Of a stretch of DNA of 64,000 nucleotides, positions 16,547 to 24,833 are shown piece after piece. The first letter of the stretch is position 1. Each line of letters opens with the position of its first letter. Made by a program: the position numbers and the translations under genes. This stretch comes from CAZJLP01 sp964546955. GTDB lineage: Bacteria; Verrucomicrobiota; Verrucomicrobiia; Opitutales; Opitutaceae. The DNA lies in contig CAZJLP010000016.1 of the NCBI GenBank assembly GCA_964546955.1, forward strand, positions 20,208 through 84,207. Direction: 5' to 3'. The notes beneath the pieces are model-generated. The model saw nothing but the letters and a program-made list of their open reading frames with translations, had not been told where the DNA came from and did no database searches.

Positions 16547-17352
16547 TACCTGAGCCCAAAAAACTCGCGAGCCTTTTGCGTGCTGGCCGTGGCGACTTCG
16601 ACGAGCGGCACACCGAAAACCCCGGCGGCAAATTCCGCGGTATGTCGCAGGTAAGCCGGTTCGTTCGGTTTGCCGCGGTGCGGCATGGGCGTGAGATAGG
16701 GAGCATCGGTCTCAAGCATGAAGCGGTCGAGGCCCTGCTTCCTTGCCGCTGCGCGGACGGCGTCTGCGGCTTTGTAGGTCAAGATTCCGGTAAAAGACCC
16801 ATACCCCCCGCGACGCAGGAGTTCGTCCATGTCGGTCGGTGATTCGACGAAACAATGGAATACCACGCGTTGCCAATCCACTCCGCTGGCGTCGATCAGG
16901 GCGACGCATTCGGCGAACGCGCCGCGCGAATGAATCACCAAGGGGCATCCAAGGCGCTTCCCAAGCTCCAGCTGCGCGGCGAACGCCTGACGCTGCCAGC
17001 CGAAGATCCGCTCGGCTTCGGCCGCATCCTTGGGTAGATGGAAACGGTCCAGCCCCATTTCGCCCAGCGCCACCGGCCGTGGCGCAGGGGACGAGCCATG
17101 CCGCCAAAAGGGTTCGATTTGCTCAATCGCCACCGGCCAGGACTCGTCCACCGAGCACGGATGCAGCCCCACCGAAAAAGCGACCAGTCCCGCGTGCGCA
17201 CGTGTCAGGTCCCGATAAAGAGACCAATCCTCCGGCGAGGTCCCGATTGTGATCATCGCCTCTACCCCCGCCTCCTGCGCGCGTGTCAATACACCGTCCA
17301 AAGCCCCGCCTCGGGCGAAGCTCTCCAGATGGGTGTGGGTGTCGATCAGCAT
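16546..17352 (-). CDS. tatD: TatD-family metal-dependent DNase
   Basis: The ATG at 17352 gives 268 residues starting M-L-I-D-T-H-T-H-L, the classic TatD N-terminus with two metal-binding His. Further ligands are seen in S-V-G-L-H-P, A-L-G-E-M-G-L-D, V-I-H-S-R-G, V-F-H-C-F and L-E-T-D-A-P-Y-L. TatD proteins are cytoplasmic deoxyribonucleases with a role in DNA repair and turnover. The frame continues upstream through a GTAGCGA tandem repeat, which is not conserved protein sequence, so the start at the metal motif is preferred. Confidence 0.93.
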   Translation of the reverse strand: MLIDTHTHLESFARGGALDGVLTRAQEAGVEAMITIGTSPEDWSLYRDLTRAHAGLVAFSVGLHPCSVDESWPVAIEQIEPFWRHGSSPAPRPVALGEMGLDRFHLPKDAAEAERIFGWQRQAFAAQLELGKRLGCPLVIHSRGAFAECVALIDASGVDWQRVVFHCFVESPTDMDELLRRGGYGSFTGILTYKAADAVRAAARKQGLDRFMLETDAPYLTPMPHRGKPNEPAYLRHTAEFAAGVFGVPLVEVATASTQKAREFFGLR

Positions 17353-17360
17353 TGAGGGAA

Positions 17361-17640
17361 GTAGCGAGTAGCGGGTAGCGAGTAGCGAGTAGAAAAACCA
17401 CTCGCGCCGCCGGCGAGCAGCTGAGCGCCGGAGGATTGTTTTCATTGCGTGAAAGGTGGAACCCACCGTCCCGGCGGGTTTGATGACGTCGCCGGGTAGG
17501 TGATGTTGCCTGTGTCCCCGAAAACCTGCCGGGACGGCAGGTTCCACCTTTCGGGCCGTGGAATGGGCGAAAAGACTTCGTAGGAGGAGATAGAACCCAA
17601 TCCGCCGCCTGCGTCTGTCTACTCGCTACTCACTACCCGC
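17361..17640. repeat. Nested inverted repeats: GTAGCGA arrays outside, AAAGGTGGAACC palindromes inside
   Basis: The outer left arm (17361-17392) is a 7-bp tandem array, GTAGCGA / GTAGCGG / GTAGCGA / GTAGCGA / GTAG. The outer right arm (17619-17640) reads on the minus strand as GCGG-GTAGTGA-GTAGCGA-GTAG. Inside sit two inverted copies of a second element: AAAGGTGGAACC followed by a GTCCCGGC-centred palindrome at 17451-17481 (plus) and 17521-17554 (minus), differing at three of about 31 positions. The left arm lies just upstream of tatD. The right arm contains the stop of the M32 gene. No gene is seen in the core. Confidence 0.85.
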
Positions 17641-19128
17641 TCCTTTGGCATATCGCTCCCGCAGATACCGCAACAGGGGCCGCGGAGAAAGGGCTTCGCC
17701 GGTCGCGCGGTGAACCAAGGTGAGCGGGTCGTACCGCTTGCCGTGGGCGTGAATATTCTCCCGCAGCCAGCGCAGCAGCCACGAAAAATCGCCGCGAGCG
17801 AAATCATCCTCCAAGTTTGGGCGCAGCCGCAGAACGTGGTACCAAAATTGAGCGGCCATCATGTTTCCCAGGCAGTAGCTTGGAAAATAGCCGAAGGCGC
17901 CGTCGCTCCAATGGACGTCCTGGAGCACACCTTCGGCGTCGTTGGCGGGTGTCAGGCCGAGTAATTCCTGGCAGGCTTTATTCCAGGCGGCCGGCAGATC
18001 CGTCACCGCGAGACTCCCCTCGAAAAGCCGCTTCTCGAGTTCGAAGCGGAGGATAATGTGCAGATTGTAGGTGACCTCGTCGGCGTCGACTCGGATCAAC
18101 GTCGGCTGTACGGCATTGATCGCGAGGTACAATTGCTCCGACGTCACTCCGGCCAGTTGATCGGAGAAGGCTTCGCGAAACTTAGGTTCGAAAAACCGCC
18201 AGAAACCCCGGCTGCGGGCGACTTGGTTTTCCCAAAGGCGGCTTTGCGATTCATGCACCCCCATGCCGGCGGCCTGCCCGAGAGCGGTCGAGTGCTGGTC
18301 GGCGGGGAGTCCCTGTTCGTAGAGGCCATGGCCCGTCTCATGGATCGAGCTAAACAGCGAATCAAGGGGGTTGTCGGGATCAAAACGTGTCGTCATGCGG
18401 ACATCCGTCCCCGTCCCGGAACAAAATGGGTGGAGCGATACGTCGATGCGCCCGCGGCGGTAGTCGAAGCCAATCCGTTCGGTGACTTCCCGCAGGAAGG
18501 CCAATTGTTTGTCCACGGGGAAGTTCTTGAAGCGCTCCGTGGGCGCCTTTTCGGCTGTCGACACGATTTCGCGGACGAGCGGAACCAGGCCGATCTTCAG
18601 CTCCGAAAACAAGACGTCGATCGCGGCGGAGGTCATGCCGGGATCGTGCTTGTCGATCATGTAGTCGTAGGGCGCGTCGTCGTGACCCAAGTACGCCGCC
18701 TCGCGACGAGCGAGTTCGAGGTTCTTCGCGAGCACGGGCGCGTAGCTGGAGAAATCGGACGCGGCGCGGGCCGCTGCCCACGCGTGGTAGCCCCGGCTGC
18801 TTTGCGCTGCTTTCTCCTTCACGAAATCGGTGGGCAGGCGAGTGGCACGATGGTAATCCCGCCGAGCCCAGCGGAGAACGACGCGCTGGTCCGCCGAAAG
18901 CGACGTGCTCTGACTTTCCAGCTGCACCAGCAACTCTCCGATTCGCGGTTCGCTGAGCGCGGCGTGCTGCATTTCCGCCAAGACCGCTTGTTGTGCCGCC
19001 CGCTGGTCGGCACTCGCTCCCGGCAGATTAACCTGCTCGTCCCAGCCCAGGAGGTCGCTAATCGTGCCCAAGAGCTGGGCGCGGCGCAGTTTGCGGGTCA
19101 GTTCGGAAAGAGCGGCGTCCACGGACAT
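17626..19128 (-). CDS. Carboxypeptidase Taq-type metallopeptidase (M32)
   Basis: The 500-residue protein has the length and motifs of M32 carboxypeptidases: H-P-F near residue 233, the zinc-binding H-E-T-G-H at 263-267, G-M-G-V-H-E-S-Q-S-R with the third ligand Glu, and Y-N-L-H-I-I-L-R-F-E-L-E. It removes C-terminal residues from peptides in the cytoplasm. Its last three residues (G-S-E) and the TAG stop are encoded by a GTAGTGA/GTAGCGA repeat unit, so the gene end coincides with an intergenic repeat. The start at 19128 precedes the expected helix directly. Confidence 0.94.
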   Translation of the reverse strand: MSVDAALSELTRKLRRAQLLGTISDLLGWDEQVNLPGASADQRAAQQAVLAEMQHAALSEPRIGELLVQLESQSTSLSADQRVVLRWARRDYHRATRLPTDFVKEKAAQSSRGYHAWAAARAASDFSSYAPVLAKNLELARREAAYLGHDDAPYDYMIDKHDPGMTSAAIDVLFSELKIGLVPLVREIVSTAEKAPTERFKNFPVDKQLAFLREVTERIGFDYRRGRIDVSLHPFCSGTGTDVRMTTRFDPDNPLDSLFSSIHETGHGLYEQGLPADQHSTALGQAAGMGVHESQSRLWENQVARSRGFWRFFEPKFREAFSDQLAGVTSEQLYLAINAVQPTLIRVDADEVTYNLHIILRFELEKRLFEGSLAVTDLPAAWNKACQELLGLTPANDAEGVLQDVHWSDGAFGYFPSYCLGNMMAAQFWYHVLRLRPNLEDDFARGDFSWLLRWLRENIHAHGKRYDPLTLVHRATGEALSPRPLLRYLRERYAKGAGSE

Positions 19129-19206
19129 GTGAGACAGACCTAAGTCCCCGAAGGGGCGGCAGCAAGGGGGGAGTGGGTAGAAGTCGCGCCTCGGCGCGTG
19201 GCGCGC

Positions 19207-20166
19207 TCACGGGAGGGAAGGAACTCCGTTGATTCGGATGTTTCCACCGCCGGCCCGCAGCGTAATGCGCGGACCGCCCTCGTTTAAATGTCCGACCAGC
19301 TTCGATGCGCCGACTTCGCCCTCGGCGATTTTTAAGTCCAGTTCCCGCGTTTTCACGGTCCCAAAACGGGACGCCTGGGCATCCAAAATACAGCGCGATC
19401 GCGCATCGACGCTGATCACGACGTCCCCGCCCGTCGCGCTCAAGGTCGATGGCTCAGTGATGGGATGCGCGAATGCGATTTTGACATCGGCCCCGTCGGC
19501 GTCCGCTTGCACGGTCGCGCGGGCGCTCTGAATCTCCAATGTCCCTCCGGCACCTTTCAACCGAGCTTTCCCCAGGGAACGTCCGACCAAAATATTCCCC
19601 GACCCGGTTTCGAGGGTGAGTGATTTGGTGCACGCCGTCACGGCGACGTCCCCTTGAAGGCTGGCGGCGTCCACACTGCCATCGATTTCTCCCGCGAAAA
19701 TCGCACCCTTGCCGGTGCGAATCCGGAGATCGCCCTGGAGGTTCGTAATCGTGATGGGACCGTCGTTGGTAACGAGGTCCAGCCGACACCACGGCGGCAC
19801 TTTGATCGTGTAACTCAAACCTACGGGGGGCGATTGCTCCCAGCTCCAGCGGACTACTTTCCTGTCCCGCGCGCGGACTATCACCTGCCTGTCGCGCTGC
19901 ACCAGCGTCAGATCGAGGGCTTCGAGCAACCGATCCGCATCGCGATCGCTGGAAACGTCCATCGATTGTTTCACCACCACGTGGATTTCGCCATCCTCCG
20001 CCGCGCTGACGGCGATGGCGCCCTGATGGACGTCGACCTTGACGCCGGCGTGAGTGCCTGGGTTGAACCGGCGCTCAACCGTCCGTTCGATCAACGCGAA
20101 AGCGGCCGGGGCAGTCCACGACAACGCAATGAGAAGAAGGGGAAGGGCGCGCTTTGATACGCTCAC
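19207..20166 (-). CDS. Exported DUF4097-like beta-strand protein
   Basis: The 319-residue protein has a signal peptide (about 1-24, ending A-F-A) and a mostly beta-strand body with G-x-I/L-x-V/I patterns such as D-L-R-I-R-T-G-K-G-A-I, L-T-L-E-T-G-S-G-N-I and T-L-R-A-G-G-G-N-I-R-I. This pattern fits the DUF4097 / putative auto-adhesin beta-helix group. It ends with almost the same sequence (G-G-N-I-R-I) as the neighbouring gene upstream (20254-21195), so the two are probably divergent tandem duplicates in one operon. Location is likely periplasmic or outer membrane. Function is unknown. Confidence 0.75.
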   Translation of the reverse strand: MSVSKRALPLLLIALSWTAPAAFALIERTVERRFNPGTHAGVKVDVHQGAIAVSAAEDGEIHVVVKQSMDVSSDRDADRLLEALDLTLVQRDRQVIVRARDRKVVRWSWEQSPPVGLSYTIKVPPWCRLDLVTNDGPITITNLQGDLRIRTGKGAIFAGEIDGSVDAASLQGDVAVTACTKSLTLETGSGNILVGRSLGKARLKGAGGTLEIQSARATVQADADGADVKIAFAHPITEPSTLSATGGDVVISVDARSRCILDAQASRFGTVKTRELDLKIAEGEVGASKLVGHLNEGGPRITLRAGGGNIRINGVPSLP

Positions 20167-20253
20167 CTCCCACAGCTCGCAGGAAATTGCGCTGACGCAA
20201 GAGCAACCCGCGGCGGCGAGGGCAATCCTTGCGGGGCCCCGGGGATGCGTTCG

Positions 20254-21195
20254 TCAGTTACTCGCGATTCGAATGTTGCCGCCCGAGGACCTGAGTTTTA
20301 CCGTCGGCCCCCCGCCGTTTACGGCGCCGCTTAAACGTCCTCGCGAGGTACGTGTCTCCGTCATGCTCGTAAGTTTTAGTTGCGCTGCCTCGATCCAGCC
20401 GTGGCCGGTACGCGCTTCCAATTCGAAAGCGGCCGCGGGATCGACCGAGAGGCGCACGTTGCCGCCGGAGGTAGAAAGTTCACAGTCACCCGCGAGTTTT
20501 CCCGTGATGGCAGCCTCAATACTGCCGCCGGAAGTCTTTGCATGCAGTTTGTGCGTCGCGGAGCGAATGGAAATATTGCCGCCAGAGGTGGAGAGTTCGG
20601 CTTCCGCGTTGACGTTGCCCACGCGAATATTGCCGCCGGAGGTGTTGAGTTTCACCGGGCGCTCCGCGTTTTCGAGCGAGATGTTCCCGCCCGAAGTATG
20701 AACGTCCACCGATCCCTCGATTGAGCCTACTCTGATGTGCCCGCCCGAGGTCCGGGCTTGAACGTTTCCCTTGAGGTCGCCGACGTCGATATGTCCGCCG
20801 GATGTGCGCAGATTTGCATGGAATTCGCGGGGCACCGAAACCTCGAGATCCACATTTACCGGAGGCCAGTTCTTGAACCGCGAGCTCACGCCCTCCCGAG
20901 GATAAGCTGCCGTGGCCGAGACGTCGTTTCCCTGCTGATCGAAGCTCAACGAAAGCTTCTTTTGAATCTCGTCCGCTTCAGCGTCGTCGTCGGTTTTGAA
21001 ACGCAGTTTCGCGACTATTCTGACTTCGTTCGTGTCAGCGGAGTTGACCTTGAGGTGCCCTCCCTGCGTGTGGAGGTTGAGCTGACCGCCCACTTGGACA
21101 GTAAACGTTTTTTCGACCTGACGTTCGATGCCAGCCGAAGCGATAAACGGCAGCGCAAAAAGCACGCCGGGTAGGAGAACAGGGTGGAGTTTCAT
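20254..21195 (-). CDS. Exported beta-solenoid protein with 18-residue TSGG repeats (DUF4097-like)
   Basis: This 313-residue protein has a signal peptide (about 1-21) and an N-terminal strand-rich region. Then come six T-S-G-G motifs at residues 131, 149, 167, 185, 203 and 221, exactly 18 residues apart, with further copies at 242 and, as S-S-G-G, at 302. Each unit reads roughly T-S-G-G-x-I-x-V-x-x-x-x-G-x-V-x-x-x, which predicts a regular right-handed beta-solenoid. The family matches DUF4097. It is upstream of and related to the 19207-20166 gene, separated by 87 bases. Role unknown; a structural or adhesive periplasmic scaffold is an inference. Confidence 0.82.
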   Translation of the reverse strand: MKLHPVLLPGVLFALPFIASAGIERQVEKTFTVQVGGQLNLHTQGGHLKVNSADTNEVRIVAKLRFKTDDDAEADEIQKKLSLSFDQQGNDVSATAAYPREGVSSRFKNWPPVNVDLEVSVPREFHANLRTSGGHIDVGDLKGNVQARTSGGHIRVGSIEGSVDVHTSGGNISLENAERPVKLNTSGGNIRVGNVNAEAELSTSGGNISIRSATHKLHAKTSGGSIEAAITGKLAGDCELSTSGGNVRLSVDPAAAFELEARTGHGWIEAAQLKLTSMTETRTSRGRLSGAVNGGGPTVKLRSSGGNIRIASN

Positions 21196-21287
21196 GGTAG
21201 AGCGGTCTCAAGGAGGTATAACCCGCGCCGCCCTGAAAGGTTACAGCCCTTGGGCGCCTCGGCGAGCCGGGGGGGGCCACTTCAGTT

Positions 21288-21414
21288 CATCGTTCTCGTA
21301 CTCGTGCTCCTACTCGTTCTCGCCCCCACGTCTTCCGCAGCTCTTTGACGAAGCCTCTCTAGATCGGCGACATAGAGTCGAGAACGAGTAGGAGTATGGA
21401 GTACGAGAACGATG
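21288..21414. repeat. 35-bp intergenic inverted repeat of short-period units
   Basis: The left arm (21288-21322) starts CATCGTTCTCGTACTC and is built of CTCGTACTCGTGCTCC-like units. The right arm (21379-21414) is its inverted copy with a few mismatches and a one-base indel. The core is 56 bases. The design, with arms made of a 6-7 bp degenerate unit around a core of 50-100 bases, matches the other short-period repeats. It lies upstream of the solenoid gene at 21195 and may contain or block its promoter. Confidence 0.8.
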
Positions 21415-21459
21415 GCCCCCGAGGCGTGGCGTGGGAAAACGCCCCCCCCTTTCCGAAAC

Positions 21460-21726
21460 CTACACCTTTGCGCTATTGTCGCACTTGTAGTGCACCATCG
21501 ACCGCCGAAGGGCATGCGCGCGCAGAGCGGCATCTTTTTTCCCATCGCGGCGTTCGATATTGAAGCGGAGGTTCGCGGAGTTCGCCTCCGCCTCTTCTGT
21601 CTCGGCCGCGGTCGCGATGAGAAGCAGTGTCTCTGCCTTCACCGGCAGGCGGTTCCCGGGAAAACCCACGAATTGGGAGAGCCAGCGCAAGGTGGCGTCG
21701 AAAGGTTTCAGGGCGGCATCGCTCAT
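21460..21726 (-). CDS. Small hypothetical protein
   Basis: A frame of 88 codons from the ATG at 21726 (or 91 from 21735) starts M-S-D-A-A-L-K-P-F-D-A-T-L-R-W-L and has a plausible amphipathic N-terminus and a highly charged second half. Third codon positions are mostly G or C, as in neighbouring genes, which suggests it is coding. I recognise no family and see no signal or membrane segment. It lies between the ArsC-like gene and the inverted repeat. It could still be chance. Confidence 0.4.
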   Translation of the reverse strand: MSDAALKPFDATLRWLSQFVGFPGNRLPVKAETLLLIATAAETEEAEANSANLRFNIERRDGKKDAALRAHALRRSMVHYKCDNSAKV

Positions 21727-21866
21727 CCGACCCATGATGCCGAAGCGCTGTCAGAGGTCAAAGGTTCGCTGCATCGCGCTCACGGAGGCTCCGACCGCGA
21801 CTTCCAAGGGGGATAGCAGATCGCCTCGTGCCACCTCCTGCCGACGTTCTCGGGCTGTCCTTGTGC

Positions 21867-22244
21867 TTATCGACGCGCGCGTTGCGTGAAGGCTTTCTCC
21901 CAAACGGCCTCTTTGAAACCCAGCAAGTGGATATCGGATCCAATCACAAACGGCCGCTTCACCAGCCTCCCATTGGACGCCAGCAGCGCCAGTGCTTCGC
22001 CGGGCGACAACCCTGGCATTTTCGATTTCAGGCCGAGCGCGCGGTACTCGTCGCCCGACGCGTTGAAGAGGCGCGTGATCTGTCCCTCGAAGGCCGCGAG
22101 CATGGCGCGTAGTTCAGTGAGGTTCGGAGGGGTTTCCCGGATCGGCCTTTCCTTGAAAGGAATTTCTCGAGCCTTGAGCCACTTCGTCGCGTCGCGACAG
22201 GTACTGCAGTTCGCGTACGTGTAAATTGTCAGGTCGTGATCCAT
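21867..22244 (-). CDS. ArsC/Spx/YffB-family thioredoxin-fold protein
   Basis: The 125-residue protein starts with I-Y-T-Y-A-N-C-S-T-C-R-D-A-T-K-W-L, a CxxC at the first helix as in Spx and MgsR (YffB- and ArsC-type proteins have the same fold). It continues R-E-T-P-P-N-L-T-E-L and ends K-R-P-F-V-I-G-S with the conserved R-P near the C-terminus. It could be a glutaredoxin-dependent reductase or a regulator. No arsenic genes are nearby, so arsenate reduction is not supported. It stands alone on the minus strand below a terminator. Confidence 0.85.
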   Translation of the reverse strand: MDHDLTIYTYANCSTCRDATKWLKAREIPFKERPIRETPPNLTELRAMLAAFEGQITRLFNASGDEYRALGLKSKMPGLSPGEALALLASNGRLVKRPFVIGSDIHLLGFKEAVWEKAFTQRARR

Positions 22245-22279
22245 CCCCCGAAGATTGGCAGAGTCGGCCGGTTGGCTAG

Positions 22280-22312
22280 AAAAAAGCCCCGGTGCCTTCG
22301 AAACATCGGGGC
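22280..22312 (-). terminator. Rho-independent terminator
   Basis: GCCCCGGTG (22286-22294) pairs with CATCGGGGC (22304-22312), with one G-T type mismatch, and on the minus strand it is followed by six T residues. It lies between the exported low-complexity gene (stop at 22501) and the ArsC-like gene, and would end the transcript of the former. Confidence 0.75.
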
Positions 22313-22364
22313 GAATGCGTAACCTGCGGATGCGTTACAGAACCTCGGGAGGAATTCCTACAAC

Positions 22365-22485
22365 GGGGATCGAAAGGTAGGGCAGGCCTCTGGACTCGCC
22401 GTCATGGCATTAAAAACGCCTGTTCTGGCGCGGCGCCTCTCTCTTCGAAGGGCGGTCCTGGGTTCCCGCCCCTACCTTGCGATCC
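22365..22485. repeat. Inverted pair of AAAGGTAGGGC elements
   Basis: GGATCGAAAGGTAGGGC at 22367-22383 is identical, base for base, to the element at 42777-42793. A degenerate inverted copy (CCCCTACCTTGCGATCC) lies at about 22469-22485, so the two face each other across about 120 bases. The segment lies between the terminator and the 22501 gene and shows no coding features. Confidence 0.7.
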
Positions 22486-22500
22486 GTTTTCGGCACTTCC

Positions 22501-23250
22501 TTAAGGATTACGCGGCGGGGTCGAGGTGTCGCGATCGGAGGTCGAACTTGCGCTCGGATCGGCGGGGAGGACGGAGCCCGAGTTCAGGTTGCTGCCCGAG
22601 GCCGCATAGGCGTTCGAGAGCGCGGTGGCATAGGCGGCGTAGTCGGCCGCCAGAGCGGCGCGCGCCGATTCCCAGGTATCAGCCGTTGCATTACGGGCGT
22701 TGCGGAGGCTGCGCTTCAACTGCTGCTCGGCCTGCTTGAGGGAGTCGCGGGCGGCATCGACGGTCGTCTCGGCGCCGCTGTTGGCCTTGCGCTTGATCAT
22801 GCGCGACGACTCCTCGACCCGTTGTTCGATTTCACTGACCAACTGCTTTTGCGACTCGATCGGTTGCGTTTGGATGGCGTGGACAGTCGCGGTGGCGTCA
22901 GCTCCGGTGGTTATGCCCGTGCCGGATGTCTGCGGGAGTATCGTGCCTTCGCTACTGTAGCTGCGTGGCGTGCGATTCTCGCGAGTGTCGCGGGCGGTGC
23001 CTTGGGTCTGAGATTTGCCGGTCGAATCGCTTGCATGCGGGTTGGCGGTGGGGTCCGTGCTTGGCGGGACACCGGCGGTGCTGTTGGCGTTGCGGCCTTC
23101 CGTGGTGCCGCGCGGTGTGGTGGTTGTCGCCGGCTCGGACGTGCGACGGTCTGTTCTGGAGGGGGAAGCCGACGATTGTGCGGAGGCGACGCCGCCGGTA
23201 AGCAGTGAGGCGACGGTAAGGACCGAGAGATAACGTGGGAGGTTTTTCAT
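22501..23250 (-). CDS. Exported low-complexity Ser/Thr/Ala-rich protein with helical C-terminal half
   Basis: The ATG at 23250 gives 249 residues with a clear signal peptide (M-K-N-L-P-R-Y-L-S-V-L-T-V-A-S-L-L ... A-S-A-Q). Residues about 25-115 are low complexity, rich in Ser, Thr, Pro, Asn and Arg. Residues about 120-205 form charged alpha helix (I-E-S-Q-K-Q-L-V-S-E-I-E-Q-R-V-E-E-S and R-D-S-L-K-Q-A-E-Q-Q-L-K-R), probably a coiled coil. The tail is again low complexity. I recognise no family. A frame extension upstream to 23751 lacks the signal peptide start and is not used. Confidence 0.75.
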   Translation of the reverse strand: MKNLPRYLSVLTVASLLTGGVASAQSSASPSRTDRRTSEPATTTTPRGTTEGRNANSTAGVPPSTDPTANPHASDSTGKSQTQGTARDTRENRTPRSYSSEGTILPQTSGTGITTGADATATVHAIQTQPIESQKQLVSEIEQRVEESSRMIKRKANSGAETTVDAARDSLKQAEQQLKRSLRNARNATADTWESARAALAADYAAYATALSNAYAASGSNLNSGSVLPADPSASSTSDRDTSTPPRNP

Positions 23251-23480
23251 AGAATGATTTTCTGTAGTTGGGTTAAATGCCAGGATGGCATTCTTGTTCT
23301 CGCGTACCGCGTGCCAACGCGCCGGGCCTTTATAGCCCCTAGGCACAGAGACGGCTCGCGCAAATTCAGAGCATTGTCTGCCCGTTTGCTCCTTGCGAAA
23401 AGCACGACACACGCGGTGCCAGGTTCGCAACCTGCAGCGCGCTCGTCCGGCGGGCAAGTGGGCTCTGTCGTCCGCTCGCG

Positions 23481-24653
23481 TCAGTCCCGCACAGCGACGG
23501 TGCCGGGACGGGGGAGCAGATGAATATATTGGTTCGTGCGATTGTTCCGAACCGTCTTGAACCTCGCAGAGAGTGGGAAGTGCTCGGAGAATCCGCGGCC
23601 GATGCCGGTGAAGCTCCAGCGGTAGGGCTCGCCGATATCGGTCACGTTTAAGCCTTCGAACGCCCCCACGGCGAACGAATTGTCGACATACTGGATGCCG
23701 CAAAAATCGTACAAGCCGCGCGAGAGCATCATTTGCATAAAAGTCCCCCACGTGCCGCGAAACACTTCGCTGCCGCGCTGACTATGGGGAACTTCGTACC
23801 ATAGGTTGTAGAGGTCGGCGGAGGAGCCGCGGAGAAGGATTTCCTCGTTTTGCACGCGTAGCACATCGTTCAATGCCGTCCGCCTCCAACCGAATCGGAC
23901 TTTCTGATCGTGGAAGCTGTTGAAGTCTCCGCCCAGGATGACATCGGCGTTGGGATTGGCCGAAAAAATATCGTCCAAACGCTGGCGCAGCGCTTTGGCC
24001 GCGTCCACCCGCAGCCGTTCGGCGCGTGGGTCGGTTGGGTCGCCCTTCCAGTGATTGTTAAAAAGGTACAGTGGGTATCCATCCACTTCTACTTGCACTT
24101 CGAGAATCGCGGGTGCGTTCGGAATGGGGTACGTGCGCACCGCTCCCACGGGAAAACGGGTGAAAACCACATTTATGTGTGTCACGTAGCGGCGGTCGTC
24201 CTGCCTTGGGGCATCGTCGGCCGCGACGGCCTGATACCCCTTCAATCCGCGATCCTCAAAGGCTTTCAAGAGCAACGCTTCGACGGGCAGCTTGGCGATA
24301 TCGCGATTAAAATCGTCGCCTAACATGTCCTTTATGCGGGTCCCGGCAAAACTCTTCAGCATGCCTTCGTGATCGAAGAGGTACTGATCCGCTCCGAAAT
24401 CGCGCTCCAATTCCTGGAAGAGAATGATGTCGGGCCCGCGCCCATATTCGAATTGGGCGGCGATCGACGCGATATTGTTGAGTTTGGTCAGGAGATGCGT
24501 TCGCGAATAGCGGGCCGGGCTGTAGTCGGACGAAGTCGTCTTGCCATCCGCCCCGGTGAGATTTTCCACGTTATAGACGAGCACCGTAAAATCCCGCGCC
24601 ATTGCCGATGCGGCAAGGAGGGCGCAAGCGATAACGGCGAAAGGAAGGCGCAT
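23481..24653 (-). CDS. Secreted endonuclease/exonuclease/phosphatase-family protein
   Basis: The 390-residue protein has a signal peptide (ending S-A-M-A-R-D). The EEP fold is shown by V-L-V-Y-N-V-E-N-L near the start, D-I-I-L-F-Q-E-L-E with the metal-binding Glu, F-N-N-H-W-K-G, V-I-L-G-G-D-F-N-S with the catalytic Asp and Asn, and a C-terminal S-E-H-F-P-L with the catalytic His. Substrates in this family include DNA, RNA, phospholipids and inositol phosphates, so the target cannot be fixed. An extracytoplasmic nuclease or phosphodiesterase is likely. It is alone on the minus strand. Confidence 0.85.
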   Translation of the reverse strand: MRLPFAVIACALLAASAMARDFTVLVYNVENLTGADGKTTSSDYSPARYSRTHLLTKLNNIASIAAQFEYGRGPDIILFQELERDFGADQYLFDHEGMLKSFAGTRIKDMLGDDFNRDIAKLPVEALLLKAFEDRGLKGYQAVAADDAPRQDDRRYVTHINVVFTRFPVGAVRTYPIPNAPAILEVQVEVDGYPLYLFNNHWKGDPTDPRAERLRVDAAKALRQRLDDIFSANPNADVILGGDFNSFHDQKVRFGWRRTALNDVLRVQNEEILLRGSSADLYNLWYEVPHSQRGSEVFRGTWGTFMQMMLSRGLYDFCGIQYVDNSFAVGAFEGLNVTDIGEPYRWSFTGIGRGFSEHFPLSARFKTVRNNRTNQYIHLLPRPGTVAVRD

Positions 24654-24833
24654 GGTGCGATACGAGGGAAGACGCAGCCGCGGCCCGGCGGTTTCGAGCC
24701 ACGCCAGCGGACTACCCTCGTAGATTCGGCTGCACCCAGGCTTTCGCGAGGGAAGAGCCCCCCGCGGTGCGATTCTGACGAATATTTAACGCGCGGATTG
24801 CCGAAACCCGGCCCCGGGGGAAAACTGCGGCAA

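Noticed and set aside
17361..17640. CRISPR array
   Set aside because: The GTAGCGA units are tandem without spacers and the other repeats are palindromic pairs, so the structure is not a CRISPR array.
21282..21545. Minus-strand open frame of 87 codons
   Set aside because: It covers the whole 35-bp inverted repeat and is low complexity.
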